NCBI GenBank assembly: GCA_021502835.1
Contig: JAKFGP010000062.1
Coordinates: 62,001-126,000, forward strand
Length of the DNA stretch: 64,000 bases
Origin: Streptomyces thinghirensis
GTDB taxonomy: Bacteria > Actinomycetota > Actinomycetia > Streptomycetales > Streptomycetaceae
Direction of reading: 5' to 3'
This document shows, one piece after another, positions 10,338 through 19,799 of the stretch; the stretch's first letter is position 1; the number at the start of each line of letters is the position of its first letter. The position numbers were made by a program, and so were the translations under genes. The notes below the pieces were generated by a model. The model saw only the letters and a list, made by a program, of their open reading frames with translations, searched no databases and had not been told where the DNA came from.

Positions 10338-11082
10338 ATGGGTCCACAAAACCCTCGGTGCTGCGACGAAGCGACATGTCGGCGTTGTCGCCTCTTACGA
10401 CTTCACACGTCAGGAGGAGCTGCGCCGCTGGATCCCGGCGAGCGTGGCATGCCACGCTGACCTTCACGGAGGAGGTTTCCTACCGGGACAATCTGGAGCT
10501 CGTCTCCCGCCTCGGCAGGCCGGGACTGCTGGCGGCGCCGGTAAACGAGCTCGCTAAACGCGGAGCAGAGGCCGTGGCGTATCTGTGCACCGCCTGCAGC
10601 TTCGCCGACGGCGTGGCCGGTGAGCGGGCGTTGCGGGAAGCGATGAGGGGACACGGTGCGCGGCAGGCGCTGACGACCAGCGGCGCGGTCACCGGCGCCC
10701 TCCGTGCCGTCGGCGCCCGCCGTCTCGCCGTCGTGCACCCCCTACCAGGAGGCCGGTCGACCGCCTGCTGGCCGCGTACCTTGAAGGCTCCGGCTTCGAC
10801 GTCGTGGCCCTCACGCCGCTGGGCCTCGATGCGGTCGAGGACGTCTACACCGTGAACGAGCAGCAGGTACTGGACACCGTCGTCGGCGGAGACCATCGTG
10901 AAGCCGACGCTCTGTTCATCAGCTGCACCGCTCTGCCCACCTACGAGGCGCTCCCCCACCTCGAAGAACGCCTCGGCAAACCCGTCATCAGCGCCATCCA
11001 GGCCACAGCATGGGCGCTGCTGAGCGCTGTGGGCGCACAAGCGCACGGTCCAAGACAGCGGCTCCTGTGCCGTGGGCCCTGA
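10338..11082 (+). CDS. Asp/Glu racemase-superfamily protein (maleate isomerase / arylmalonate decarboxylase-like)
   Basis: Joined frames give KRHVGVVASYDFTRQEELRR, TFTEEVSYRDNLELVSRLG, LAKRGAEAVAYLCTACSFAD, GAVTGALRAVGARRLAVVHP, LDAVEDVYTVNEQQVLD and ADALFISCTALPTYE, then PVISAIQATAWALLSAVGA. The two cysteines in LCTACS and SCTALPT are the catalytic pair of the two-cysteine racemase fold, and the overall pattern fits maleate cis-trans isomerases or related decarboxylases. About 245 residues, the usual length. Frame changes near 10355, 10440 and 10745. The ATG at 10338 is the best start but needs one indel to enter frame. No pathway neighbour identifies the substrate. Confidence 0.75.
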
Positions 11083-11617
11083 CGGAAGCCCGTATCGCTA
11101 CCCAAACGGGCAACTCACCAGAGCAGTAGACGGGGGCGCGCCGCCCGGTCGGCGACAACAAGCCTGCCTACGTGACAACCTTTGTGCTTTGGCCTAATGC
11201 GTCGTTTCCATTGGCGTGACGCTTCGTTGATCCGTGCATGTTGGGTCTCGTTGAGCCCGGGCGACCTCGTCTCCGGCCGCTGTAGCCGCAGGTGGCGGGT
11301 CGGTGAGTTCCTGTCAGGCCAACCAGCAGGCGTGGAGGCGGGCGACGGCGACCGGGTGCTCGAACCAGCGGTGGCACCAGCGGCTCGGCCTCTCCCAGGC
11401 CCGACCGGGGAGCCCGTATCGGCGTCATCCGCCAGCAAGTTTCCCAGGTCGAGCGAGGCATCGCCGGCGTGCGCTCCGCCGCCCGGCCCGCCGCGTGCGG
11501 AATGCCGCTCGCGCAATGATCGAGCGCCCACAACGCGGCTCGTGATCTAGTACGACGGAAGGTTGCCGCGCAGGCGCACGCCGACGCGGCAAGGAGTCAA
11601 CCGGGGGGATCCGACGC
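11083..11617. other. No gene recognised
   Basis: About 530 bases between the racemase-like gene and a small membrane protein. Open frames on both strands are of low-complexity Arg/Pro composition and resemble no family I know. No RNA gene, terminator or IS end was convincing. Confidence 0.5.
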
Positions 11618-11863
11618 GTGAAGGTGCTCGTCAGAGCTGCCGCCGCAGTGGTCGTGGCGTTCACGCTGACGGTCATCGGCCTGGTGGCCATGGTGCTCTT
11701 CGACGACGATGCCGAAGCTGTCGAAGTGTCCGGCGGAGACGGAGCAGGCGGGTACCACGTCGCCATGTACGCCGGAGACGCCAACGCCCTCCACGCCCCT
11801 CGCACCGGCAAGACCGTCGAACTCGTCCCCCGGACCACCACCATGCCCGACGCCGACTACTAG
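11618..11863 (+). CDS. Small single-span membrane or exported protein
   Basis: 81 codons, unbroken. The N-terminus has a Lys/Arg, then a long hydrophobic stretch (AAAAVVVAFTLTVIGLVAMV), followed by an acidic segment and a short extracytoplasmic-type tail. It may be a signal anchor or secretion signal. GTG start with AAGGAG upstream at a longish distance. Probably co-transcribed with the membrane protein that starts 35 bases after its stop. No family recognised. Confidence 0.5.
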   Translation: MKVLVRAAAAVVVAFTLTVIGLVAMVLFDDDAEAVEVSGGDGAGGYHVAMYAGDANALHAPRTGKTVELVPRTTTMPDADY

Positions 11864-11898
11864 GGCGCCACCCGCACCTGACCAGAGCTGGAGACCGC

Positions 11899-12441
11899 AT
11901 GAGCTTCGCCATGAGCAACGAGTACGCGGCACTCGTGGTCTCAGTCGCTCTGCTGGTCGTCGGGAAGACATCCCTACGGGCACTCAGCGACCGACTGCAG
12001 GCAGGCGAGGATCCCCCACCGCAGGAGCTGACAGAGACCGACAAGCACAGCAGCGGCGGCTTCCTGCGGGCGTCAGCCCTGGGCCTTCTGGGCCGGCTGT
12101 GGGGAATTCTGTCCATGGCGCTCGTCTTCGGCATTGTAGCGACGGTGTTCTGGGCCGCTACCTACACCGCCTGGGTCACCTTCCTCAGCGCCCAACTACT
12201 CGTCGTGGAGGCCCTCTGCCGATTCGTCGGCGCAGTGAAGTCGATCCCAGAGCCCGATATCGTGAGATCGAACCTCGGACCCGATCTCTACGATCAGGCC
12301 GTGACCAGGTTGAACGAATACCGCGGTGCGCAGCGTCAGCCATTGCCTGTTCCCGACGAGGCGAAGACGCCGTGGCACTGTTCTGAACCCGGCGGAACGT
12401 CCGCGCCGGCTCAGTGCCGGACTGCTGCCTGGCACGGGTAG
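11899..12441 (+). CDS. Hypothetical membrane protein
   Basis: 180 codons, one clean frame. A first hydrophobic segment (EYAALVVSVALLVVGK) near residue 7 is followed by a polar loop (LSDRLQAGEDPPPQ...). A longer hydrophobic hairpin follows (ALGLLGRLWGILSMALVFGI, then VFWAATYTAWVTFLSAQLLV) at about residues 58-105, then a soluble tail containing SIPEPDIVRSNLGPDLYDQA. No family recognised. Follows the small membrane protein in the same direction. Confidence 0.55.
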   Translation: MSFAMSNEYAALVVSVALLVVGKTSLRALSDRLQAGEDPPPQELTETDKHSSGGFLRASALGLLGRLWGILSMALVFGIVATVFWAATYTAWVTFLSAQLLVVEALCRFVGAVKSIPEPDIVRSNLGPDLYDQAVTRLNEYRGAQRQPLPVPDEAKTPWHCSEPGGTSAPAQCRTAAWHG

Positions 12442-12542
12442 TTGGCACGCCGTGCTCACGCCGGGTCGGCGCCCGGCACGCCAGAGACCACCACCCGATT
12501 CCCCCCACCCGTTCACCCGTTCCACAAGGAGGAGCACCACGC

Positions 12543-13569
12543 ATGACCCGATTCACCACCACGCCCCCCACACCGGCGTCGTCTGGCCCTGCTCGCCCTC
12601 GGTATGAGTACTGCCCTCACGGTCACCGCTTGCGGTGGCAGCGACGAGGAGGCTCCGACGCGCCGACCAAGAGCGCCGAGGCCGCCCCCAAGGGCGTCAT
12701 CACGGAGCAGGCCGCGAAGAAGGTGGTCGACACCTACGAGCAGGTGAACAACCGCGCGAACGCGAAGCGCGACGCGAAGCTGCTGAGCACCGTTGAAACG
12801 GGGCAGGTCCACGAGCAGTCCAAGGCCGACTACAAGCAGTGGGAAACCTGGTCGAAGAAGGACCAGAAGGAGTACACGGCGCCGTTCTACTACAAGAACC
12901 GCGAGTACCTGATCCCGGCCGCCGACAGCGGAGCCAGCTGGTTCGCCGTCCAGGCCCGCTCCAGCGAGGACCCGAAGGGCGAGGGCGCCCTCATCATCTT
13001 CGACAAGGTCGACGGCACGTACAAGGTCACGATGGCGGTCTACGCCGACGAGGCCCCCATACCGAAGATCGCAGTCGACAAGCACGGATTCGTCAGCCCT
13101 GCCGACCCGTCGGCGAAGGTCCGGCACGCTCGCCCCCGACCAGCTCGGCGCCGTCTACGAGGACTTCTTTCGAAACCGGTGGCAAGAAGAAGGCTGCGGA
13201 GACGTTCGCTTCGACGAAGACCTCGCAGGGGTCAGTCAAGGTCTACAAGGACGGTCCCGACGATGACGTGGAGGCCTTCACCACTGAAGTACTTCGCCCA
13301 GACTCCGGCTCATCCGAAGGTGTACGCGCTGAAGCTCGCGGACGGCAAGACACTCGCCCTCTTCCCGACCGCGCACACCCAGGAACTCATGCTCAAGCAG
13401 CAGTACCTGAGCAGCCACGACATCACCCCCACCGAGGACGAGGTCTCTACGACCCGACCAAACGGGACGTGGTCACCGACGAGTTCCAGGGCCGGGCGCT
13501 CGCCGTATTGGACCCCAAGGGCAAGCCCGCGTGACCGCCATCGAATACCGGCTGGTCGACTCCCGGTAA
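12543..13569 (+). CDS. Lipoprotein (DUF8094-like)
   Basis: ATG at 12543 after GGAGGAGCACCACG-type leader. After a frame change the signal region reads LALGMSTALTVTACGGSDEE, a typical actinobacterial lipobox (TVTAC) near residue 30. The mature part has ITEQAAKKVVDTYEQVNNRA, YKQWETWSKKDQKEYTAPFY, GALIIFDKVDGTYKVTMAVY, PDQLGAVYEDFFETGGKKKA, VYALKLADGKTLALFPTAHT and, at the end, VTAIEYRLVD. This matches a common Streptomyces surface lipoprotein family of unknown function, about 340 residues. Frame changes near 12590, 13115, 13165, 13290, 13440 and 13530. A second, truncated lipoprotein follows. Confidence 0.7.
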
Positions 13570-13735
13570 TGGGCCCGACCGGACCCAGCCGGGAGCCGTA
13601 CACCGCGCCGCAACACTGGTGCTGACGGCGACCTGAAACGCAAGGAACGCGGGAAGGGCGCCGGCGGACCGGCGCCCCTCCCCATCCGCGTCGGCCACAC
13701 CCACGCGGACACCACCCCCAGATCGAAAGAGACCC

Positions 13736-14050
13736 ACGCTGGCCTCCACACCCTTCGCGCCTGTGGCGCTGCTCTGGCATTGACCACGCTGGCGGCGCTG
13801 GCCGGCTGCTCGTCCGACACCGAGGCCCAGCGCTTCCACCGACCACAAGCCCACGCCGGCGTCGTCCCGGACCCGGCACACGGCCCAGCTCGTCGCCGAC
13901 AGCGCTCGCCCCGGCAGGGTGACCTGTACGGGCGAGTACACGCGGACAGGAGCTGCGCACGGGTCTCCGGAGTCGGGGAGACGCGCTGCGCGGCCGGGGC
14001 AGAACGAGCCGCCAGGGCCGGGTCGGCACCGGCCTGCTGCCGACTCTGCT
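13736..14050 (+). pseudogene. Truncated second lipoprotein
   Basis: A signal-like stretch LALTTLAALAGCSSDTEA gives a clear lipobox (LAGC), followed by STDHKPTPASSRTRHTAQLV in another frame and then text with no recognisable fold. It follows the DUF8094-like lipoprotein in the same direction and may be the front of a paralogous gene. The rest is missing where leftward nSTAND1 sequence begins. Confidence 0.45.
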
Positions 14051-14053
14051 CCG

Positions 14054-14800
14054 TCAGCTCCGGCCGCGGCCAGGGCCGCTGCTCACTGCATCACTGCTGT
14101 CGCGAGCGTTGCGGGTGGCCAGGGACACCGCGACGAGGCGAGGACGGTGAGCACGGAGCCCGCGAAGAGCAAGCGGCGCCGACGGGTGCGAGCTGCTGGA
14201 CCTGAGCACTGGTGGCGACGAACTCGGCTTCCTCGACGGGTACTTCGCTGGCGCGTGCGTCGATCCACCGCCGCGTCTCCGTGACCTGTTCCCGGCCAAG
14301 GGCCAGTGCCTTCGGGCGGCCCTGCTCCTGCCACGCCTGCAAGGAACGGCGCAGCTCTTCCTGCCATCCGCCCGGAACTCCCGGTTCTCCTCGACCCAGC
14401 GCTGTAGCTGCGGCCACTTCTCCACCAGTGCCTGGTGCGCGAGCTCAGCGGTGTCCCTCCCCGTCGGGCGGCGCGTCACCACGACCAGCCGCGTGCTGGC
14501 CAACCGGTGGATCAGCGCCCAGTCGCCCTCGGAGAACTCGGTGCGGGCGGCGACCCGGCGGGTGTCCGAGCCGTGCTCCCCGGCGTCCAGCTGCTCGCCG
14601 GGACGCACCAGCTGGATGAAGATCCGCTCCAGCGCCTGCCGTTCGGCCGCGTCCGCCCAGGCCCACAGCTTGCTCTCCGCGTCTTTCGCCAAGCGCACCC
14701 CTCCACGCCGCCGAGCTCCTGGTACGCGGTGGTGGTCAGCCACCCGCGTTCCTGTCGGTGCCACAGTCGGCTCAGGGTGTACGCCGGAGACCAGCGAATC
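14054..14800 (-). pseudogene. nSTAND1-type NTPase fragment (C-terminal half of the STAND module plus one TM helix)
   Basis: Leftward text reads SRLWHRQERGWLTTTAYQEL, AKDAESKLWAWADAAERQAL, RIFIQLVRPGEQLDAGEHGS, RTEFSEGDWALIHRLASTRL, DTAELAHQALVEKWPQLQRW and RSLQAWQEQGRPKALALGRE. This is the end of an nSTAND1 region as in actinobacterial STAND-WD40 proteins. A transmembrane stretch (LLFAGSVLTVLAVAVSLA) follows, then the protein stops. The P-loop half and any WD40 repeats are absent. The break at about 14800 meets a CHAT fragment on the other strand. Confidence 0.7.
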
Positions 14801-15246
14801 GGCCAGGAGCAGCAGAGGATTCGTGCGGCCCTGCAGAGTGCCACCCATCGCGACCTTGTCGAACTGGATGTCCCCCGGCCGCGACGGCGAACGTCTTCCT
14901 GGACGCGCTGACCCGGTTCCGTCCCCGCGTCGTGCACTTCTCCGGCCACAGCACGCAGGGCCTGATCGCCTTCGAGAAGGGCGAGGACGGCTTCCACGAA
15001 AAGGCCTTCGTCAGCGCCGGCGCCTTCGCCCGGGCCATCACCGCCGTGGACGACAAACCGCTGCTGGTCCTGCTCAACTCTTGCCACTCCGCAGCCCAAA
15101 CCGGGAAGCTGGTCGACACCGTCCCGTTCGCCATCGGTACAGGGCCTCAAACGCTCGAGGACGACAGACGGCTACGGCACCCCGCTGATCAGGAAGTTGC
15201 GGATCTCCTGACCCCAGGCACCATTTATCTGTACCCGCCGGATTGA
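14795..15246 (+). pseudogene. CHAT-domain protease fragment
   Basis: Joined text: IRAALQSATHRDLVELDV, FLDALTRFRPRVVHFSGHST, AFARAITAVDDKPLLVLLNS, CHSAAQTGKLVDTVPFAIG. VVHFSGHS supplies the catalytic His and LLNSCHSA the catalytic Cys of the caspase-like CHAT fold. The front of the protein and everything after PFAIG are missing. CHAT proteases are often partners or fusions of STAND NTPases in stress or immune systems. Here the CHAT and nSTAND1 pieces lie head to head with their broken ends touching, which suggests a rearrangement rather than a working pair. Confidence 0.75.
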
Positions 15247-15499
15247 GTATTTCAGGAAACAGGCACAAAGTTTCTTTTCAGTAACGAGCGGAGCGGATTC
15301 GTTCAACACGCCCGGAGCGCCGCAACGTGCTACTGTCATGGTCAGTTGCAGTTTTGGTTCCCGAATTCCAGTACTTCCTGTCGACCTCTGTGCGGATGGA
15401 AGTATTTTGGCACCGGTTTTTCCGGACGGGGCGATCATCGCGGCGACGCGGCGTCCGTACAGTGCAGGCGCCGACGCACTGCCCCGAAGGAGAAAAGAC
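15247..15499. promoter_or_regulatory. Leader / promoter region of the cold-shock gene
   Basis: About 250 bases with no convincing gene before the CspA start, ending in GAAGGAG seven bases before the ATG. Cold-shock mRNAs often have long structured leaders; no specific promoter could be fixed from sequence alone. Confidence 0.3.
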
Positions 15500-15704
15500 A
15501 TGGCCAGTGGCACCGTAAAAGTGGTTCAACGCGGAAAAGGGCTTCGGCTTCATCGAGCAGGACGGTGGCGGCGCCGATGTGTTCGCCCACTACTCGAACA
15601 TCGCCGCCCAGGGCTTCCGCGAGCTGCTCGAAGGCCAGAAGGTGAACTTCGACATCGCGCAGGGCCAGAAGGGCCCGACGGCCGAGAACATCGTCCTCGC
15701 CTGA
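15500..15704 (+). CDS. cspA: Cold-shock protein CspA/ScoF family
   Basis: With one base removed the frame gives a full 67-residue Csp[21 protein letters not shown] with both RNP motifs (KGFGFI and DVFAHYSNI), ending [10 protein letters not shown]. It is a single-stranded RNA/DNA-binding OB-fold chaperone. The run AAAA at 15517-15520 should be AAA; the extra A breaks the gene after seven codons. A gene this conserved is unlikely to be dead, so the site is a good internal control for sequencing error. GAAGGAG precedes the ATG and a strong terminator follows. The DEAD-box helicase downstream is a usual partner of cold-shock genes in Streptomyces. Confidence 0.95.
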
Positions 15705-15734
15705 CTCCCGGCGCGCCCTTCGGCGCGCACTTCG

Positions 15735-15774
15735 TAGCTGGGGCCCGCATCCTTCGGGGTGCGGGCCCCAGCTA
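15735..15774 (+). terminator. Rho-independent terminator after cspA
   Basis: Perfect 15-bp inverted repeat, arms TAGCTGGGGCCCGCA (15735-15749) and its complement (15760-15774), with a 10-base loop rich in TTCGGGG. It is followed by CATGATTTTTCG. It lies 31 bases after the cspA stop. A smaller GGCGCGCC/TTCGGCGCGC hairpin precedes it. Confidence 0.85.
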
Positions 15775-15933
15775 CATGATTTTTCGTAGCCATTTCCACC
15801 TGCTGCACGACCGCGAGGAATCCGCAGAGTCAAGCACACGGGTTCCCGTTTCACTCGGCCTATTCTTGCAATTCTCCACGCGTTCGCTGCTGCGGGAATT
15901 CCTTGATATGTGCCGCATCGAGGAAGGTTCCGC

Positions 15934-17443
15934 ATGAACCGCACACGCACGAACGACCGCTTCTCCCGCATTCGCAGCGGCAGCGCCGCCCCCGCGAAGA
16001 ACGGCAGCCGATACGGTTCCCCGGCCCGCTCCGGCGCGCCGTTCCGTTCCAACGGCGACGGCCGCGGCCGTCGTCCAGCCCGCGGTACAGGGCGAGTTCG
16101 CCCTCCCGAAGACGATCACCCCGGCGCTCCCCGCCGCGGAAAGCTTCGCCGATCTCGACATGCCCGCGCAGCTGTTGGCCGCCCTCGGCTCACAGGGTGT
16201 GGCCGTTCCGTTTCCGATCCAGGGCGCGACCCTGCCGAACTCCCTCGCCGGCCGCGACATCCTCGGCCGGGGGCGCACCGGTTCCGGCAAGACCCTGGCC
16301 TTCGGGTTGGCTCTGCTGGCCCGTACGGCCGGACAGCGCGCCGAGGCCCGGCAGCCGCTGGGACTGGTCCTCGTACCGACGCGTGAGCTGGCGCAACAGG
16401 TCACCGACGCGCTCACGCCGTACGCCCGGTCGGTGAGGCTGCGCCTGGCCACGGTCGTGGGCGGGATGCCGATCGGCAGGCAGGCCAGCGCGCTGCGCGG
16501 CGGCGTCGAGGTCGTTGTCGCCACGCCCGGGCGTCTCAAGGACCTCATCGAGCGCGGCGACTGCCGGCTGGACCAGGTCCGTGTCACCGTCCTCGACGAA
16601 GCGGACCAGATGGCCGACATGGGCTTCATGCCGCAGGTCACCGATCTGCTCGACCAGGTGCGCCCCGACGGGCAGCGCATGCTGTTCTCCGCCACTCTCG
16701 ACCGCAACGTCGACCTGCTGGTGCGCCGCTACCTGAGCGATCCCGTCGTGCACTCCGTCGATCCGTCAGCCGGCGCGGTCACGACGATGGAGCACCACGT
16801 GCTGCACGTCCACGGCGCCGACAAGCACGCGGCCACCACCGAGATCGCCGCGCGCGAGGGCAGGGTGTTGATGTTCCTGGACACCAAGCACGCCGTGGAC
16901 CGTCTCACCGAGCACCTGTTGAACAGCGGGGTCCGGGCCGCCGCCCTGCACGGGGGCAAGTCGCAGCCGCAGCGCACCCGTACGCTGACGCAGTTCAAGA
17001 ACGGGCACGTCAACGTCCTGGTGGCGACCAACGTCGCGGCGCGCGGCATCCACGTCGACAGCCTCGACCTCGTCGTCAACGTCGACCCCCGACCGACCAC
17101 AAGGACTACCTCCACCGCGGCGGCCGCCACCGCCCGCGCCGGCGAGTCCGGCAGCGTCGTCACCCTGGTCACGCCGTCCCAGCGCCGCGCCGTGACCCGC
17201 CTCATGGCGACGGCCGGCATCGTCCCGCAGACGACCCAGGTCCGCGCCGGGGCGGAGGCCTTGCACCGCATCACCGGCGCCCAGGCTCCCTCCGGTGTCC
17301 CGGTCGTCATCACCGCACCGGTGGCCGAGCGCCCCAAAAAGCGTGGCGCCACCTCGCGCGGCCGGCGCCACCCGGCTTCGGCGGCCCGGCGCGCGCCCGC
17401 CCCTGCGGTCCGTCACGGACGCGGCAGCCTAGAACCGTCCTGA
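15934..17443 (+). CDS. DEAD-box RNA helicase
   Basis: Start ATG 15934 after AGGAAGG. A basic, disordered N-terminus (about 70 residues) leads to the helicase core: ITPALPAAESFADL / VAVPFPIQGATLPNSLAGRD (Q motif), GRTGSGKTLAFGL (I), PTRELAQQV (Ia), TPGRL (Ib), VLDEADQMADMGF (II, DEAD), FSATL (III), MFLDTKHAVDRL (IV), NVLVATNVAARGIH (V), and HRGGRTARAGESG (VI). Motif VI is restored by replacing one lost C at about 17090 and removing one extra base near 17130. A basic C-terminal tail follows. The enzyme unwinds RNA; beside cspA and a CBS protein it is probably part of the cold or translation stress response. About 500 residues, normal for the group. Confidence 0.95.
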
Positions 17444-17490
17444 TCAGAAGGCTGGCCCATCACTTGACCGAACTCTGCAGGAGGCACTTC

Positions 17491-17895
17491 TTGACGCTGG
17501 TCCAGGCGCAAACCCGTCCGATGAGCACCGACGCCGCGCACAGGACGGCCGCCGACGCGATGGACGCGGCCGGGCCTCAAGTCTGGGAGGACATGACCGT
17601 CGAGGTGGCGCTGTCCGTCATGGCCGCCGCCCGCACGGGTCACCTCGTCGTCTGCGACGAGGACGGCCAGTACATCGATCTGGTCACCCGGGACCGGCTC
17701 AATGCGGTGCGGGACTGTTCCGGATACTCGGACCGGGTCCGTCTGCGCGACATCACCGCGAGCGACGGGCCCCTCGTCTCCCCGCTGACCACAGTGGCCG
17801 AGGCCGAGCACGCAATGCGTCACCACCGGTTCGGGGCCCTGCCCGTGGTCGACGAACACGGCAACGCCCTGGGCATTCTCGCCCACTCCCGCTGA
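17491..17895 (+). CDS. CBS-pair domain protein
   Basis: A perfect AGGAGG at 17479-17484 lies six bases before TTG 17491, which I take as the start in preference to upstream codons in the same frame. The protein (134 residues) has two CBS motifs: MTVEVALSVMAAARTGHLVV with DEDGQYIDLVTRDRL, and LTTVAEAEHAMRHHRFGALP with VVDEHGNALGIL. CBS pairs bind adenosine nucleotides. It sits between the DEAD-box helicase and the SCO5918-family gene, a conserved Streptomyces order, and is unbroken. Confidence 0.9.
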   Translation: MTLVQAQTRPMSTDAAHRTAADAMDAAGPQVWEDMTVEVALSVMAAARTGHLVVCDEDGQYIDLVTRDRLNAVRDCSGYSDRVRLRDITASDGPLVSPLTTVAEAEHAMRHHRFGALPVVDEHGNALGILAHSR

Positions 17896-17944
17896 CCAGC
17901 CTCACCATGGTCGGTCCCTGCCCCTCTTCTCACTGTGAGGCATC

Positions 17945-18259
17945 ATGCGCTGTGTCATCGCCCGCTTCCCGTTCGAGCTCACCAAGGGCGGCGTTCTCGA
18001 AACGATGAAGGGCGTCAAGCCCGAGCCGGTCACCGGCGACTCGGTGATCATCGGACGCCGCCACTACCCCACCAAGCAGGTCGGTCAGGTCATCACCCGC
18101 CAGGACCGCCGTGACTTCAGCGGCGGCGAGGTCCTCCGGGCCATGGCCCGGCTCGGCTTCACCTGCCGCACCGCGCCCGAGGCTGCGACCGTGACCGCGA
18201 GGATCGTCGACCCGCTCCAGCGGGCTTCCGCGATGCTCGGCGCCCCCTTGTCCATCTGA
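17945..18259 (+). CDS. SCO5918-family protein
   Basis: 104 residues, unbroken: MRCVIARFPFELTKGGVLET, MKGVKPEPVTGDSVIIGRRH, YPTKQVGQVITRQDRRDFSG, EVLRAMARLGFTC. This closely matches the small protein that Streptomyces genomes carry after the cold-shock / DEAD-box / CBS run; its biochemical role is unknown. Short upstream gap (49 bases) suggests co-transcription, and a terminator-like hairpin follows. Confidence 0.9.
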   Translation: MRCVIARFPFELTKGGVLETMKGVKPEPVTGDSVIIGRRHYPTKQVGQVITRQDRRDFSGGEVLRAMARLGFTCRTAPEAATVTARIVDPLQRASAMLGAPLSI

Positions 18260-18284
18260 CCCGGCGGGACTGTCACGAACCAAC

Positions 18285-18330
18285 GGCGGTCAGGGCCCTC
18301 ACCAGCGTACGCGGGTGGGGGCCCTGGCCG
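18285..18330 (+). terminator. Terminator-like hairpin after the SCO5918-family gene
   Basis: CGGTCAGGGCCC pairs with GGGCCCTGGCCG (one G-U pair), and the inner TCACC/GGGTG bases extend the stem over a nine-base loop. It begins 26 bases after the stop. No U-run follows, as is usual in Streptomyces. Confidence 0.7.
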
Positions 18331-18385
18331 CGATGCCACGGCTTTACCGGCCGGCGGCGGCTCCAGGGCGGGAGGCAGGTGGTCC

Positions 18386-18745
18386 TCAGTGATCGGAATA
18401 GCTGAAGTCACCCACGGTCCAGGCGCTTACATCCTCGATCGCCACACGGTACATCCCGCCTGTTTCCGGGATCCCCATCGTGCCCTGCAGAATCCTCGCA
18501 ACATGGAAGTGCAGATGCGTGGGCGGCCCGTCTCTTTCCACAGGGGTATCGAAGACGGCAGAGAACTCGCCCAGGTCGGCAGAGCCCGCCAGTACCTCCG
18601 ACACCCTCTGCCTCCACACGGCTTCGGGAGCAAGGCGACCGGTGAGGACAGCGCCTCCGGTTACCACGGTCAGGGACATCCGACTGCTTTGCCCGGACTC
18701 CACGAGGGCGACGATGTCAACGATCAGCCCGTCAGACTTCGACAT
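18386..18745 (-). CDS. Hypothetical protein, weakly GvpU-like
   Basis: 119 codons, one frame. Hydrophobic strands LIVDIVALVESGQSSRMSLT, VVTGGAVLTGRLAPEAVW, then THLHFHVARILQGT and VAIEDVSAWTVGDF. The order 'strand, TG-x-L-TGRL, acidic helix, LHFH-ARI, serine-x-W-x-GDF' recalls gas-vesicle accessory protein GvpU and related small proteins, but no gvp genes are nearby, so the link is tentative. Convergent with the cold-shock run. Confidence 0.55.
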   Translation of the reverse strand: MSKSDGLIVDIVALVESGQSSRMSLTVVTGGAVLTGRLAPEAVWRQRVSEVLAGSADLGEFSAVFDTPVERDGPPTHLHFHVARILQGTMGIPETGGMYRVAIEDVSAWTVGDFSYSDH

Positions 18746-19190
18746 GGAGCCGGAATTCTATACACCAAGCGGCCCGGACAGTAACGCTACTCGGTCAACG
18801 CGGGCACTCACGGCCCTGCCACCCAGGCCCGCGCATCACCGTTCCCGATCGTCAATCCCCTCTGGCGTCGCTCACGCCGCAGGTTCTGATCGGCCTCCTG
18901 GGAAAGACCCGGAAGCCCGACCCCGCGCGGTGATGCCCCCTGTTTGTTCCGCCGGAGGTCAGGCTGCCTGGGTGAGGTCTGCGCGGCTTCGCGGGGCTGG
19001 CGGGCTGTCAGCTCTACACGCTCTCGCCGGTGACGCGACGACCGAGAGCGGCGTCAGGACGATGGAGACGGCCCCCGGGAGCGTCATGGCGTGGTGGGCG
19101 TTCAGGTGTGAAAGCCCCCGAAATATCTGGAGGGCCCGACGACTGCACCGTTATGCTGCCACGTCCTACAGGTCAGGGAGGTTCCGCACC
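18746..19190. other. No gene recognised
   Basis: About 445 bases upstream of the GNAT gene. A long rightward open frame crosses it but has no family pattern and runs over genes on the other strand. The last 20 bases hold GGGAGG, the ribosome site of the acetyltransferase. Confidence 0.5.
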
Positions 19191-19794
19191 ATGAGCAGCA
19201 GCACGTTGCCGTTTCCCGATCGGATCGAGCTCACGGGGAGGGACTCATCCTGCGTGACTGGACGGAAGCAGACCTGGCCGCGATGCCGGATCTGTTCGAC
19301 CATCCCGACATCGCGTACTGGACGCCGATCGTCTCGCCCTTCGACGAAGCGGCCGCTCGCGCACGGCTGGACAGAGCGCGGAAGATACGGGCGGAGGGCA
19401 CGACCATCCTGCTCGCCATCACCATCGACGGTCGCGCACCGCTTGGCGAGGTGATGCTGCGGCGCGCTCCCGAGGGCACAGAGATCGGCTACGCGGTCGG
19501 CCCGGCGTACCGCGGCCAGGGGGGCTGGCCGCGCGGGCGGTGCGGGTGATGGCCGCATATGCCTTCGAGCAACTGGGTGTGGAAGAAGTGATTCTGGAAC
19601 TGGAGGCCGAGAACACCGCCAGCGTCGCCGTAGCCACCAAGGCGGGCTTTCAGCCTCGCTCGACGCCACTGATCGAGGGGGACGAGAAGGGACGCCCCCA
19701 TGTCCTGCAGACGTGGGGCCTGCGGACACCGGCGTCAGGCACGGAGCCGACCACCGTCGACTCTCCGTCCTTCATGCGGGAGCCACGCCGCTGA
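19191..19794 (+). CDS. GNAT-family N-acetyltransferase
   Basis: ATG 19191 after GGGAGG. About 200 residues: LILRDWTEADLAAMPDLFDH, ILLAITIDGRAPLGEVMLRR, then the acetyl-CoA loop VGPAYRGQGLAARAVRVMAA and VILELEAENTASVAVATKAG. This is the RimJ/RimL-type pattern of acetyltransferases acting on small molecules or protein termini. Frame breaks at 19240 and in the GGGG run near 19523 look like sequencing errors. No neighbour points to a substrate. Confidence 0.85.
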
Positions 19795-19799
19795 AGCGG

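Noticed and set aside
14054..15246. Working CHAT-STAND immune system
   Set aside because: Both parts are truncated and on opposite strands with touching broken ends; no P-loop and no effector are present.
18386..18745. Gas-vesicle gene cluster
   Set aside because: Only a weak GvpU-like pattern in one gene; no gvpA, gvpF/L or other gvp gene nearby.
18480..19454. 324-codon rightward frame
   Set aside because: Antisense to the GvpU-like gene at its start and in the wrong frame through the GNAT gene; no family pattern.
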